Of a stretch of 64,000 bases of DNA, positions 24,448 through 36,023 are shown piece by piece; position 1 is the stretch's first letter, and each line of letters starts with the position of its first letter. The position numbers were made by a program, and so were the translations under genes. Source of the stretch: Halioglobus sp. (GTDB lineage: Bacteria; Pseudomonadota; Gammaproteobacteria; Pseudomonadales; Halieaceae); assembly GCA_020443425.1 (NCBI GenBank), contig JAGRIE010000006.1, forward strand, positions 131,191 through 195,190, written 5' to 3'. The notes under the pieces were generated by a model. The model was given only the letters and a program-made list of their open reading frames with translations. It made no database searches and had not been told where the DNA came from.

Positions 24448-26222
24448 GCTGAAGCCACCCTCAGGCGCACTTCTTCAGCGGCGGCGTCGAGCATATCGAC
24501 GTCGTTGCTGTTGATGAAGTCGAGCCGGGCCTTGGCGCGGGACAGTTTGCCCGATGAGGTGCGCGGCAGCGAGTGAATGGGAACCAGTTCCACGTAGCAA
24601 TCCAGGCTCATTTCCATGCGCACCAGTGCGGTCAGGCGACGCACGAGGTTGTTGCGTTTCACCGGGTCTGTCTCACGGCACTGCACCATCAGCACACACA
24701 GCTCTTCTCCCTCGCTGTTGGGAGCGGAGAACGCGACGGCATCGCCAGCGCGGACTTCGGGCTGCGTCTCCGCCACGTGCTCGAGATCCTGCGGCCAGAT
24801 ATTGCGGCCGTGGATGATGATGAGGTCTTTCTTGCGACCGGTAATGGTCAGTACGCCGTCAACCAGGTAGCCGATGTCGCCCGTGTTGAGCCAGCCGTCC
24901 TCGCTCAGTGCGTGGCTGGTTTCCTCCGGCAGGTTGAAGTAGCCGGACATCACACTGGGGCCGCGCAGGTAGATTACGCCGCTCTGCCAGTCGCCCAGTA
25001 CGCGGTTGTCATCGCGGATCTCGACTTCAAAATTGGGCATCGGGATGCCGCAGTTGACGAAATGGCGACCCCTGCCCTGGGTGTCGTCCTCGTCCAGCAA
25101 CACCGCTTCGTGGTGATCAGACAAGTGGTCGCTGTCGATGTAGTGCGTGGTGAAACCGGTGGACAGCGGTGAAAAGCTGACGCCCAGCGTGCATTCAGCC
25201 ATACCGTAACAGGCCAGGAATGCGCGGCGATCGAATCCGGCCGGTTCCATCATCTCGGCAAAGTGCTCCAGCGTCTGCGGGCGGATCATCTCAGCGCCGA
25301 TGCCGGCCACGCGCCAGTTGCTCAGGTCATACGATTCTATATCGCTGGGCCTGACCCTGCGTGCACAGAGGTCGTAGCCGAAAGAGGGGGCGAAGGAGAT
25401 GGTCGCGCGGGTCTGTGTCATCAGTGTCAGCCACTGGCGCGGGCGCATCGCGAATTCACGGGTGTCGAGGTAGTCGATGGAGACCTGGGCAGCCATCGGC
25501 ACCAGCACGAAGCCGACCAGGCCCATGTCGTGGTAGAAGGGCAGCCACGACATCATGCGATCATCCCCGTTCATCTGCAGGCCGTGTGCAATGATGCCCT
25601 GCAGGTTCGCCATCGCGGTGCGGTGCTTGATGACCACGCCGCGCGGAAAGCGGGTGCTGCCTGAGGTGTACTGGATGTAGGAGATATTGTCCGGATCGAT
25701 AACCGGCAGTTCCTGTTGCGATTCGGGCAGCGCATAGAATGCTTCGGGCGTCTCCACCATGCGGATGTCCAGGCCTTCGCTGGCCTCCTGCAGGAACGGC
25801 AGATACCCCTCAGAGGCCACGCCGATAGCGGCGTCGCTGGCTTCGAGCAGCAGGTGCAACTGGGCCACATAGGCGCAGTGTGCGCCGACCTTGACCGATG
25901 CCGGCAGTGCGACTGGAATCAGGCCGGCGTACTGGCAGGCGTAGAAAAAGCGGATAAAGTCGGGGTTGGTTTCCGCGACCAGAGCGACACGGTCGCCCTT
26001 TTCAATGCCGAGGCCGAGTAACTTGTGGGCCAGCGCAATGGCTTCCGCGCGCAGGTCGGCATAGGTCAGGCTGGCATAGATGGCGCCTCGCCCGGTGTAG
26101 AAATTGGAGCCGGTCTCACCCTGGGCTGCATAGTCAAGCGCCTCGGTAAGGGTGTCGAAATCGGCCGGGCGGAACGGTAGTGTGTGGCGGGTTGGCGTGG
26201 TATTTACGTTAGCGTGTGGCAA
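24444..26222 (-). CDS. Fatty acyl-AMP ligase / acyl-ACP synthetase (FAAL, AasR-like)
   Basis: 592 residues from TTG 26222, chosen because GAGGA stands six bases upstream; the frame continues upstream to 26351 but looks unlike the family there. The adenylation core is complete: YTSGST phosphate loop (about residues 185-190), MSWLPFYHDMGLVG (about 225), YGMAECTLGVSF (about 350), the LNTGDIGYLVDG hinge region (about 450) and a C-terminal KLSRAK lysine motif. It activates a fatty acid as acyl-AMP for loading on a carrier protein. The ACP at 35704-35946 is the nearest partner. It is the first gene of the seven-gene lipid operon and is coupled to the CerR-like gene. Confidence 0.9.
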   Translation of the reverse strand: MPHANVNTTPTRHTLPFRPADFDTLTEALDYAAQGETGSNFYTGRGAIYASLTYADLRAEAIALAHKLLGLGIEKGDRVALVAETNPDFIRFFYACQYAGLIPVALPASVKVGAHCAYVAQLHLLLEASDAAIGVASEGYLPFLQEASEGLDIRMVETPEAFYALPESQQELPVIDPDNISYIQYTSGSTRFPRGVVIKHRTAMANLQGIIAHGLQMNGDDRMMSWLPFYHDMGLVGFVLVPMAAQVSIDYLDTREFAMRPRQWLTLMTQTRATISFAPSFGYDLCARRVRPSDIESYDLSNWRVAGIGAEMIRPQTLEHFAEMMEPAGFDRRAFLACYGMAECTLGVSFSPLSTGFTTHYIDSDHLSDHHEAVLLDEDDTQGRGRHFVNCGIPMPNFEVEIRDDNRVLGDWQSGVIYLRGPSVMSGYFNLPEETSHALSEDGWLNTGDIGYLVDGVLTITGRKKDLIIIHGRNIWPQDLEHVAETQPEVRAGDAVAFSAPNSEGEELCVLMVQCRETDPVKRNNLVRRLTALVRMEMSLDCYVELVPIHSLPRTSSGKLSRAKARLDFINSNDVDMLDAAAEEVRLRVASA

Positions 26223-26510
26223 TGTAGATTCCTCGTGTTCGACGATCTCTCCGCCGGGTGAACCAATTTCCAAAAAGCAGACCTTACTTACCCCTGCAAG
26301 CCAGAGGTATAACGCTTGGTTAAATGATTCCCCCGTGGGTCTGCAGGCCACTTGTCAGTCATCCTCACAAGCACTTGTACATGGGGTACCCTTCTGCTCA
26401 GACCCTGGAAAAAGGGTTATCTGATGAGGCGTAATCCTAGCATTTTGGGCTTTGGCGCTTATAGGAAATAATACCAACGGCCAATGTGAACAATCCCGAA
26501 GAATGGGCCT

Positions 26511-26548
26511 GCAATAGCGCCGGGAAATCCGGCGTTCGGCGCTATTGC
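26511..26548. repeat. Perfect 12-base inverted repeat in a 570-base intergenic region
   Basis: GCAATAGCGCCG (26511-26522) and CGGCGCTATTGC (26537-26548) are exact inverse complements around a 14-base loop. No run of T follows on either side, so it is more likely a REP-like or protein-binding palindrome than a simple terminator. The gap (26223-26792) also holds an AT-rich patch at about 26585-26645 that is a likely place for the promoter of the minus-strand lipid operon. I see no gene in it. Confidence 0.65.
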
Positions 26549-26792
26549 GCTGTTCCGCGCGCGGCTGGCCGGCGCTGTGCAGGCGGTATTTTTCACAGCG
26601 TTAATTTTCGTAAGATATTGATAAATAAGTAAAATATAAATTTCACTCGCAGTGGCAGCCCGGCCACTGCCACAGCAATCGCTCTGTTGTCATATTTGTC
26701 AAGACAGCCGCGCTGCGATGAGTATCAAGTTGACTGATGCCGCGTATAAGCGTCGATTATTACCCTGTTTGGGGGATGGGATTGGGGGCGGG

Positions 26793-28739
26793 CTACTGCG
26801 CCCGCCACCAGGCCTGGAACATCAGGATGGACCACATCAGTTCAGAGTGGTTGGCCCATCCGTACAGGTGCTGGTGCCAGGCGTCGCGCACGCTGTCGAC
26901 ATCGAAAATGCCCTGTTCCCGCAGCGTCTGCTCGGAGACCAGGTCTTCCGCCCAGTCCCGCAGCGGCCCCACCAGCCACTCCTTGATGGGCACGCTGAAG
27001 CCGCGTTTGGGGCGGTCAATCAGCTCGCGGGGAACGTATTGCATCAACAGGTCCCGCAGCACGCGTTTGCCTGTTTTGCCGTCAAACAGGTACGGCGTGG
27101 GCAGTGACCAGGCGAGCTCCAGCACCCGCTGGTCGAGCAGCGGTGCACGCGCCTCCAGTCCCACCGCCATGCTGGCGCGATCGACTTTCACCAGGATGTC
27201 GTCCGGCAGGTAGCCGGTGTAATCGTAGTGCAGCATGGACAGCAGCGGGTCCTGCACCTGCGCCCAGCCGGAGGGGTCGGTCAGCGGCGTCGCCGGGCTT
27301 ACCGCGCCGGGCACAAACTGGTCCACCGCCAGGCATTTGTTGAATTTATTGGCGAGGATTTCCTGGGGTGAATTGGCGGCCCAGTTACACGAGCGCTGGC
27401 TCACTTTTCCCAGCTTGCGCGTCCAGCGCGGCACCGTCCTGCCCTCGTCGGCATAGCCTTTGGCGAAGCGCCAGCTGCCCCTGCCCAGTGCGCTGCTGAC
27501 CGGTTGCACCACGCTCCTGGCGCTGCCGGGGATGCGCTGCACATTGCGCCAGTGGCTCAGGCACTCCCGGTAGCGCTTGTAGCCGGCCATCTGTTCGTCG
27601 CCGCCATCGCCGGTGAGCACCACTTTCAGCTGCTCGCGGGCCAGCTTGCACACCAGGTAGGTCGGTATCTGGGAGGAGTCGGCAAACGGCTCATCGTAGA
27701 TATGGGGCAGCTGCTCAACCACGTCCAGGGCCTGGTCCGGTGTGACATAGATCTCGTGGTGCTCGGTCTTCAGGTGGCGGGCGACGGCGCTGGCGTACTC
27801 CGCCTCATTGTATTTTTCCTCCCAGAAACCGATGCTGAAGGTTTTCACCGGGCGCTCGGAGTGCTGTTGCATCAGGGCGACCACCATGGAGGAGTCGATA
27901 CCGCCGGAGAGCAGCGCGCCCAGTTCCACATCGGCGACCATGCGGTCGCCCACGGCCTGGTGCAGCACGGTGTCGAGCTGACCGATGGCGTCCTGGTAGC
28001 TGCCGCTGAAACGGTTGCGCTCACCGGCCTCCGCCACTGCCGCCGCCGACCAGTACGCGGTGGGGGCGGCGCTCCAGGGCTCGCACGCCTGCGGTATTTT
28101 CAACAGGTTGCCCGGCGGCAGTTTGCGCACATTGCGGTAGATGGAGCGCGGCTGTGAGACCCAGCCGTACTGCAGGTATTGGCCCAGCGCATCGCGGTCC
28201 AGTGCGGGGTCGAAATCCGGGTGCTGGCGCAGTGCTTTCAGCTCCGAGCCGAACAGGAAGCTGTTGCCGCACCAGCCGTAGTAGAGCGGCTTCTTGCCCA
28301 CCCTGTCGCGCGCCAGCCACAGGCAGTGCTCCTGCCGGTCCCACAGCGCGAACGCGAACATGCCCTCCAGCTTGCTGACAGCCGCCGCCACTCCCAGGTG
28401 CTGCACCGCGGCCAGGATCACCTCGGTGTCGCAATGACCCCGGTAGGGGTAGTCGGATAGGCCGGGCTCCTGGCGCAGCCGGGGAAAGTTGTAGACCTCG
28501 CCGTTGTAGGACAGTACATAGCGGCCACAGGCCGATGTCATCGGCTGCGCGCCCGCGTCTGTCAGGTCGATGATAGACAGGCGCCGGTGCCCCAGCGCGA
28601 GCGGGAACGCGGGGTCGACCCAGACCCCGCCGGCATCCGGGCCGCGGTGCACGATGGTGTCAGCCATGCGCTGGCACTGGCGCGCGAGGTCCTCAGCGGC
28701 GCCGCCGCGGTACTGTATGAATCCGGTAATTCCGCACAT
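26793..28739 (-). CDS. asnB: Asparagine synthase (glutamine-hydrolysing)-type amidotransferase
   Basis: 648 residues starting MCGITGF, so Cys2 becomes the N-terminal nucleophile of the class II glutaminase domain (about 1-200; HRGPDAGG and YNGEVYN are conserved). The synthetase domain has the pyrophosphate loop LLSGGIDSS (about 265) and TGDGGDEQMAGY (about 375). Many AsnB relatives in polysaccharide loci amidate uronic acids or other glycan acids rather than make free asparagine, so the substrate is open. It lies 14 bases downstream of a GT4 gene on the same strand, consistent with glycan modification. ATG 28739 is preferred over the TTG two codons earlier because it exposes Cys2. Confidence 0.9.
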   Translation of the reverse strand: MCGITGFIQYRGGAAEDLARQCQRMADTIVHRGPDAGGVWVDPAFPLALGHRRLSIIDLTDAGAQPMTSACGRYVLSYNGEVYNFPRLRQEPGLSDYPYRGHCDTEVILAAVQHLGVAAAVSKLEGMFAFALWDRQEHCLWLARDRVGKKPLYYGWCGNSFLFGSELKALRQHPDFDPALDRDALGQYLQYGWVSQPRSIYRNVRKLPPGNLLKIPQACEPWSAAPTAYWSAAAVAEAGERNRFSGSYQDAIGQLDTVLHQAVGDRMVADVELGALLSGGIDSSMVVALMQQHSERPVKTFSIGFWEEKYNEAEYASAVARHLKTEHHEIYVTPDQALDVVEQLPHIYDEPFADSSQIPTYLVCKLAREQLKVVLTGDGGDEQMAGYKRYRECLSHWRNVQRIPGSARSVVQPVSSALGRGSWRFAKGYADEGRTVPRWTRKLGKVSQRSCNWAANSPQEILANKFNKCLAVDQFVPGAVSPATPLTDPSGWAQVQDPLLSMLHYDYTGYLPDDILVKVDRASMAVGLEARAPLLDQRVLELAWSLPTPYLFDGKTGKRVLRDLLMQYVPRELIDRPKRGFSVPIKEWLVGPLRDWAEDLVSEQTLREQGIFDVDSVRDAWHQHLYGWANHSELMWSILMFQAWWRAQ

Positions 28740-28753
28740 CGTCAATCCGCCTG

Positions 28754-30007
28754 TTAATCTCGATTTGCAGCTTCAGTGACGACTGAATCCAACAAGTTCA
28801 GGTAGTTATCGACAGCGCTGGCAACGGAAAAGTCCTCCGCCCTGCGCAGCAGCATGTCTTTGGCCGTGGGGTGGTCCAGTTGCGCCGCGATGGCGCCGGC
28901 CATCGCCTGCACATCGCCGACCGCGACCAGCGGCCCGTAGGTGCCGTCAGCGAGTATCTCCTTGGAGCCGCCGGGGCAGTCGGTACTGACCACGGGGCAG
29001 CCGCAGGCCATGGCCTGTATCAGTACGCCCGGCAGTCCCTCGTACAGTGAGGACAGCACGAGCAGCGCCGCCCGCGCCATGTACTGGTAGGGGTTGGCGA
29101 CAAATCCGGGCAGCTCGGTATCGTCCTGCACGCCCAGTTCAGCGGCCAGCGCGAGCAGGTCCGGCCGCAGCCGACCCTCGCCCAGTATCACCAGTCGCAG
29201 CGGTCGCTGCGCGCGCACGCGGGCAAACGCCCGGATCAGGGTGGCGAAGTCTTTTTGTTCGGTCAGTCGCCCCGCGGCCAGGACCACAGGTGGCGCGCCG
29301 TCAGCAAACCAGCTGTGCTGCAGTGGCTGCGCGGCACCGCGGCGCAGCGTGTCGTCCACCACAGGGTTGTAGATGGTTGTCACCTGCCGCTGGTCCACGC
29401 CGATATGCGTGACCAGCTCCGCGGCGGCGTGGTGCGAGACGGCGACCACGGCGTCGGCGCCCGGGTACGTGCGGTTCACGATTTGCGGCAGGTAGCGCCA
29501 TTTCCACTTGCGGGCGTTGGCAGGGTTCGCGCAGTAGGTGGCCAGTGCAATGCGTTCGCTCACAACCACCGGGACAGCAGTGCCAGAGCGTTGTTTCGCC
29601 CATATCGCGGCGAGGTTGGCATAGGTGATCGCGGACAGTACCACGTCGGGTTGGCGGGTCTGCAGGTAGTGCTGCAGGGACGCGATACGGGTGACTTCCG
29701 GGGCGACTTTCTTCGCCAGCAGCAGCGGTCGCAGCAGTACGAAAAAGTGCCGGGGGTTCGCCAGCAGCACGAGCAGGCGTGACCACAGGCTGCCGCTGGC
29801 GGCCAGCTCGACCAGCTGAGCTCCCGCAGGTACCTCTCCCAGGTACGCCCCTTTGGCCTGGCACAGCACCAGGTCGACCGCTCGACCCTGCGCCAGAAAG
29901 CCCCTGATCAGGTTCAGCATGGAGCGCTCTGCACCGCCGCCCTTCAGGGAGGGAAGTAGCACCGCTATCCTGGCGGCATGTGTCCCTGTGGGCGACTTGT
30001 CGTTCAT
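28754..30007 (-). CDS. Glycosyltransferase family 4
   Basis: 417 residues from ATG 30007 (GGAAAG upstream). GT-B features: AVLLPSLKGGGAERSMLNL near the start, VVLAAGRLTEQKDFATLI (about 235), SSLYEGLPGVLIQAMACG (about 320) with the EX7E motif. The opening GGGAER and the VVSTDCPGGSKEIL segment are shared with the GT4 at 17429, suggesting paralogues. It is co-directional with and 14 bases upstream of the AsnB-type gene, forming a two-gene unit probably modifying an envelope glycan or glycolipid. The 280-base gap upstream (to 30303) separates it from the divergent bCerS-like gene and should contain both promoters. Confidence 0.88.
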   Translation of the reverse strand: MNDKSPTGTHAARIAVLLPSLKGGGAERSMLNLIRGFLAQGRAVDLVLCQAKGAYLGEVPAGAQLVELAASGSLWSRLLVLLANPRHFFVLLRPLLLAKKVAPEVTRIASLQHYLQTRQPDVVLSAITYANLAAIWAKQRSGTAVPVVVSERIALATYCANPANARKWKWRYLPQIVNRTYPGADAVVAVSHHAAAELVTHIGVDQRQVTTIYNPVVDDTLRRGAAQPLQHSWFADGAPPVVLAAGRLTEQKDFATLIRAFARVRAQRPLRLVILGEGRLRPDLLALAAELGVQDDTELPGFVANPYQYMARAALLVLSSLYEGLPGVLIQAMACGCPVVSTDCPGGSKEILADGTYGPLVAVGDVQAMAGAIAAQLDHPTAKDMLLRRAEDFSVASAVDNYLNLLDSVVTEAANRD

Positions 30008-30302
30008 TCTTTCCGTCTCTCGTTCGCCGGGCATCCCCGGCAGCGACGTTATAACCCGGCTACCCGGCGCGAATTTGCGCGCGGTCATTCCGTGGACAAT
30101 GACCTCTCACGTTCCGAAAGCAGCGGAAGTACGCGATTGTGGCGTCACTGGTTGGGGCGAGCAAGGGCGTAGTATACACCGAAGGTGCAGAGCCACCATT
30201 GCCCCTTGTGTGTCAGCGCCGGGCTGTGGCAGTTGGCCTGATTTCTTAGGGGCCTGATTCAACGGTATACTTGCCGCCCTTCTTTGGATGCAGCGCACAG
30301 GC

Positions 30303-31454
30303 ATGACAGCGAATAACGATACCATCGCGCCCGTTTCGGTAGAGCCCGTCACCGACAAGGGGCACATGCGTCAGTTTCTCGGCCTGCCGCGGCAGGTCTA
30401 CGCGTCGGACCCGGCCTGGATCGCCCCGCTGGATTTTATGAAGCGGGAGCAGATGTCGCCAAAGAATCATTTTTTTGAACACGCCCGCCTGCAGGCCTGG
30501 GTCGCGTACCGCAGCGGCCGGCCCGTGGGACGCATCACAGCCCAGATCGACAGCATGCACCTGCAGCAGCACGCGGACAGCACCGGTTATTTCGGCATGC
30601 TGGAGGCGCTTGAGGAGGATGCGGCGGTGTTTGCCGCGCTGTTCCGCGCCGCCGAGGACTGGTTGCGCAGCGAGGGTATGACGCGGGTGCGCGGGCCTTT
30701 CAACCTGCACGTGAACGAGGAGGTCGGCCTGCTGGTGGATGGCTTCTCGACGCCTCCGTATGTGCTGATGGGCCACGCGCGGCCGTGGTACGGGCCCGCG
30801 ATCGAGGCGCAGGGGTATGCCGGGGCGAAAGACCTGCTGGCCTACCAGGTGCGGCCGGATTTCGATGCGCCCCGCGTAATGGAGCGCCTGGCGCAGCGCG
30901 TCTCTGCGCGGGTGACGGTGCGCCCGGTGCGGCGCAAACACCTGCAGGAAGACGCCGGCATTATGCGTGAGATCTTCAACGATGCCTGGCAGAACAACTG
31001 GGGATTTGTGCCGCTGGCGGAGGACGACTGGGCCGAGACTGTGTCGACGCTCACCAAGCTGATGCCCGATGACTATATCCAGATTGCCGAGTATGACGGC
31101 GAGCCGGTGGCCTTTATCGTGGCGCTGCCGAACCTCAATGAAGCGGCCCGCGATCTCAACGGCCGCCTGCTGCCGTTCGGCTGGGCCAAACTGTTATGGC
31201 GCCTCAAAGTGCGTCATCCGAAATCCGCCCGTGTGCCGCTGATGGGGGTTCGGCAGAGCTTCCAGCACTCGCGGCTGGGGCCGACCCTGGCCTTTATGGT
31301 GATAGACGCGGTGCGTAAAGCCCTGCACGCGCGGGGTGTGCGGGATGTAGAAATGGGCTGGATACTGGAGGACAACGACGGCATGCGCAACATCATTGAA
31401 ACCATAGGCGGCGTCGCGTATAAACGCTACCGCGTCTACCAGAAAGAACTATAG
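30303..31454 (+). CDS. GNAT-related protein of the bacterial ceramide synthase (bCerS) family
   Basis: 383 residues from ATG 30303 (an ATG at 30288 is also possible). The sequence follows the two-lobed acyltransferase family that includes the Caulobacter bacterial ceramide synthase: FLGLPRQVYASDPAWIAPL near the N-terminus, HARLQAWVAYRSGRPVGRI, RGPFNLHVNEEVGLLVDGF (about 125-143), NNWGFVPL (about 230), ALPNLNEAARDLNGRLLPFG (about 275-294) and WILEDNDGMRN near the end. In that pathway it N-acylates a sphingoid base. I assign it from family resemblance plus the presence of SPT, ACP, CerR-like and acyl-AMP ligase genes nearby. A TATACT at 30266-30271 could be its -10 box. It is followed three bases later by the nucleotidyltransferase. 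Confidence 0.75.
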   Translation: MTANNDTIAPVSVEPVTDKGHMRQFLGLPRQVYASDPAWIAPLDFMKREQMSPKNHFFEHARLQAWVAYRSGRPVGRITAQIDSMHLQQHADSTGYFGMLEALEEDAAVFAALFRAAEDWLRSEGMTRVRGPFNLHVNEEVGLLVDGFSTPPYVLMGHARPWYGPAIEAQGYAGAKDLLAYQVRPDFDAPRVMERLAQRVSARVTVRPVRRKHLQEDAGIMREIFNDAWQNNWGFVPLAEDDWAETVSTLTKLMPDDYIQIAEYDGEPVAFIVALPNLNEAARDLNGRLLPFGWAKLLWRLKVRHPKSARVPLMGVRQSFQHSRLGPTLAFMVIDAVRKALHARGVRDVEMGWILEDNDGMRNIIETIGGVAYKRYRVYQKEL

Positions 31455-31456
31455 CA

Positions 31457-32275
31457 ATGCACCTGGACCCGGAAACGCACCGAATCACAGCCATCGTGCT
31501 GGCGGGAGATCGCACCAAAGCGGACTCACTCATCAACCATACAAAAGCCGGCAGCAAGGCCATGATAGACCTCGATGGCACGCCCATGGTCCGCAGGGTG
31601 CTCAACTCCCTGCGCGTGGCTAAAGTGGTGAAGTCGATCTGCCTGGCCGGGCCCGAGGCCAGTGAGGTGGCCACTGACGCCGCCCTGCAGCAGTGGATCG
31701 ACGATGGCGAGATCAGCTGGCGCGAGCCGGGCATCAGCCCCAGCACCAGCGCCTACGAGGCAATGCAGGCGCTGCCGCCCGAGGAAGCGGTGTTGCTGAC
31801 CACGGCCGATCACCCGCTGCTGACGCCGGAGATCGTCGATGCGTTCGGTCGCCAGAGCCTCGCCGATGATGTCGATATCACCGTCGGCCTGGCGCCCTAC
31901 GCGCTGGTGGCAGAGGCCTATCCAGGCATCAAGAAAACCGTGCTGCGCTTCAGCGATGGCGATTTCTGCGGCTGTAACCTGTTTGCCTTCATCACGCCGG
32001 AGGGTCGGCGCGCTGCCAAGTTCTGGCGCAAGATCGAGCAGGAGCGCAAAAAACCGCTGGTGGTGATCGGCCTGCTGGGCTGGTGGGCGGTGATCCGCTA
32101 CCGCCTCGGGCTGCTCTCGCTGGAAGAGGCCCTCACCAAGCTCAGCAAACGCCTGGGTTTGCGCATGCGCGCGGTGATCCTGCCCTACGCGAACGCGGCC
32201 ATCGACGTCGATTCCATCGCCGACCTGATGCTGGTCAAAGGCGCACTGGAGAAAGCCGCAGCCGAGGACGCCTAG
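31457..32275 (+). CDS. MobA-like NTP transferase (nucleotidyltransferase)
   Basis: 272 residues with a GT-A-like nucleotidyltransferase fold: opening ITAIVLAGDR, a lysine-containing KAMIDLDGTPMVRRVL (about 35-50) and the metal-binding TTADHPLLTPE (about 115-125). The glycine-rich loop is less regular than in MobA, so molybdopterin guanylyltransfer is unlikely. It starts two bases after the stop of the bCerS-like gene, so the two are surely co-transcribed. That suggests a nucleotide-activated head-group or sugar precursor for the same lipid; this is inference. Its stop TAG overlaps the stop of the convergent phosphoesterase gene. Confidence 0.8.
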   Translation: MHLDPETHRITAIVLAGDRTKADSLINHTKAGSKAMIDLDGTPMVRRVLNSLRVAKVVKSICLAGPEASEVATDAALQQWIDDGEISWREPGISPSTSAYEAMQALPPEEAVLLTTADHPLLTPEIVDAFGRQSLADDVDITVGLAPYALVAEAYPGIKKTVLRFSDGDFCGCNLFAFITPEGRRAAKFWRKIEQERKKPLVVIGLLGWWAVIRYRLGLLSLEEALTKLSKRLGLRMRAVILPYANAAIDVDSIADLMLVKGALEKAAAEDA

Positions 32276-33183
32276 CGGCGGTCCAACTGTAACACCCGGC
32301 TGTCGCCGCCGCTGAACTCACCCGTCCCCGGCTGGTAGCAGCGGCTATCAATGCGCAGCTGCCAGCCCGCGTCATTGCGCGTCACGTCGTAGCGGTTGTA
32401 CTGTGCGACGTCCGCGCCGTGCAGCCCCATCGCCGAGGCCGAGGGCACGGCGATGACAGGCACTGTGCCGACACGGCTGTGTAACTCGTTGAACAGCGCG
32501 CGGTGCCCGTGGCCGTGCAGCACCAGCTCCGCACCGTACTGCTCCAGCAGCGCCTGCACCTGCGCTGCGTCGGTGAGGCGTTTGCGCCATTTCTCCCGGC
32601 CTGCAATCGGGCAGTGGTGCAGGTAGACGACCCGGAACAGGCCGTCGTCAGCGGCGCGCTGCAGCAGCGGCGGCAGTTGTTGCAACTGCTCGGCGCCGAG
32701 GGTGCCGGTGGCCATCAGCGGCGGTTTGGGGCAGGCGGTGGACAGCCCGATGAAGGCGATATCGCCGCGTACTCTCAGGCTGGGGAACCGCCTGCCCGCG
32801 GTGTCGACGTCGTGATCCGAGGCCATATAGTCCTGCCACAGAGCGAAGGTGTCCCGCCAGGGCGCGGCGACACAGGCATCGTGATTGCCCGGCACCAGGG
32901 CGACCTGCGTCGGGTCCCCCAGCGCGTGCAGCCAGTCGCCGGCCTGCCGGAATTCGTCCGGCAGCCCGATGTGCGTGAGGTCACCGGTGACCAGCAGCTG
33001 GTCGAGTTCGCTGAGGTTGAGGTCGCGCTGCAGCGCCTCCAGTACTTCCGGGCGGTGCTCAAAGCGACGTTTGCGGCGCCAGGACAGATAGCCCAGTGCC
33101 CGCTTGCTGAACAGGTCGCGCGTGCGCACAGCGGCCAGTGAGCTGAGGTGGGGGTCCGACAGTTGCGCGAAACGCTGGGCCAT
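32272..33183 (-). CDS. Calcineurin-like metallophosphoesterase
   Basis: 303 residues from ATG 33183. All metal-ligand motifs are present: DPH in QLSDPHLSS (about 10), GDLTH (about 64), GNHD (about 98), the HCPI histidine (about 190) and GHGH (about 225). Such enzymes cleave phosphomonoesters, diesters or nucleotide-lipid pyrophosphates. It is the last gene of the ACP-SPT-MurA unit, 31 bases after murA, which makes a lipid phosphate or a nucleotide-linked lipid a plausible substrate, for example an LpxH/LpxG-like step or removal of phosphate from a sphingolipid intermediate. No finer assignment is possible from sequence. Confidence 0.83.
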   Translation of the reverse strand: MAQRFAQLSDPHLSSLAAVRTRDLFSKRALGYLSWRRKRRFEHRPEVLEALQRDLNLSELDQLLVTGDLTHIGLPDEFRQAGDWLHALGDPTQVALVPGNHDACVAAPWRDTFALWQDYMASDHDVDTAGRRFPSLRVRGDIAFIGLSTACPKPPLMATGTLGAEQLQQLPPLLQRAADDGLFRVVYLHHCPIAGREKWRKRLTDAAQVQALLEQYGAELVLHGHGHRALFNELHSRVGTVPVIAVPSASAMGLHGADVAQYNRYDVTRNDAGWQLRIDSRCYQPGTGEFSGGDSRVLQLDRR

Positions 33184-33214
33184 GGTGTGAATCCTCGTCG
33201 CCGGCCAGTGGCCG

Positions 33215-35670
<2,456 letters not shown>

Positions 35671-35703
35671 GGAGTTATCTACCTCTTGACGATCGGGGTG
35701 ACT

Positions 35704-35946
35704 TCAGAGGTTGAGTTCGCGGACCTTCCTCGCCAGATCGCCGATAGTATTGACGTCCGGAAGAATATTCAGGGGAATGGAGATATCGAAGTGATCCTCG
35801 ATTTTCTCAATGAATTCCATCACCTCCAGCGAACTGAGCCCGATATCGGCCACCAGTGCGGTGTCCTCTGACAACACCAATTGCTTTTTGTTCTGGAATT
35901 CCAGGGCGCTATAGAGGAAATTCAGGTATTCCTGATAGTCGGTCAT
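35704..35946 (-). CDS. Acyl carrier protein dedicated to the sphingolipid pathway
   Basis: 80 residues, acidic, four-helix ACP. The phosphopantetheine serine is S39 in GLSSLEVMEF (SSL in place of the common DSL). It lies immediately upstream of serine palmitoyltransferase on the same strand, as in the Caulobacter sphingolipid locus where ACP, Spt, CerR and an acyl-ACP synthetase act together. Loading by the acyl-AMP ligase at 24444-26222 is inferred. The gap of 77 bases to the divergent ELM1 gene must hold both promoters. Confidence 0.88.
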   Translation of the reverse strand: MTDYQEYLNFLYSALEFQNKKQLVLSEDTALVADIGLSSLEVMEFIEKIEDHFDISIPLNILPDVNTIGDLARKVRELNL

Positions 35947-36023
35947 GTTAAAGCCGCCCTTGCGTCGCTCAAGGTAAGTCGCTAGATTTCAAAGGCTTGA
36001 ACTATACCCACGGAAGATAGCTA

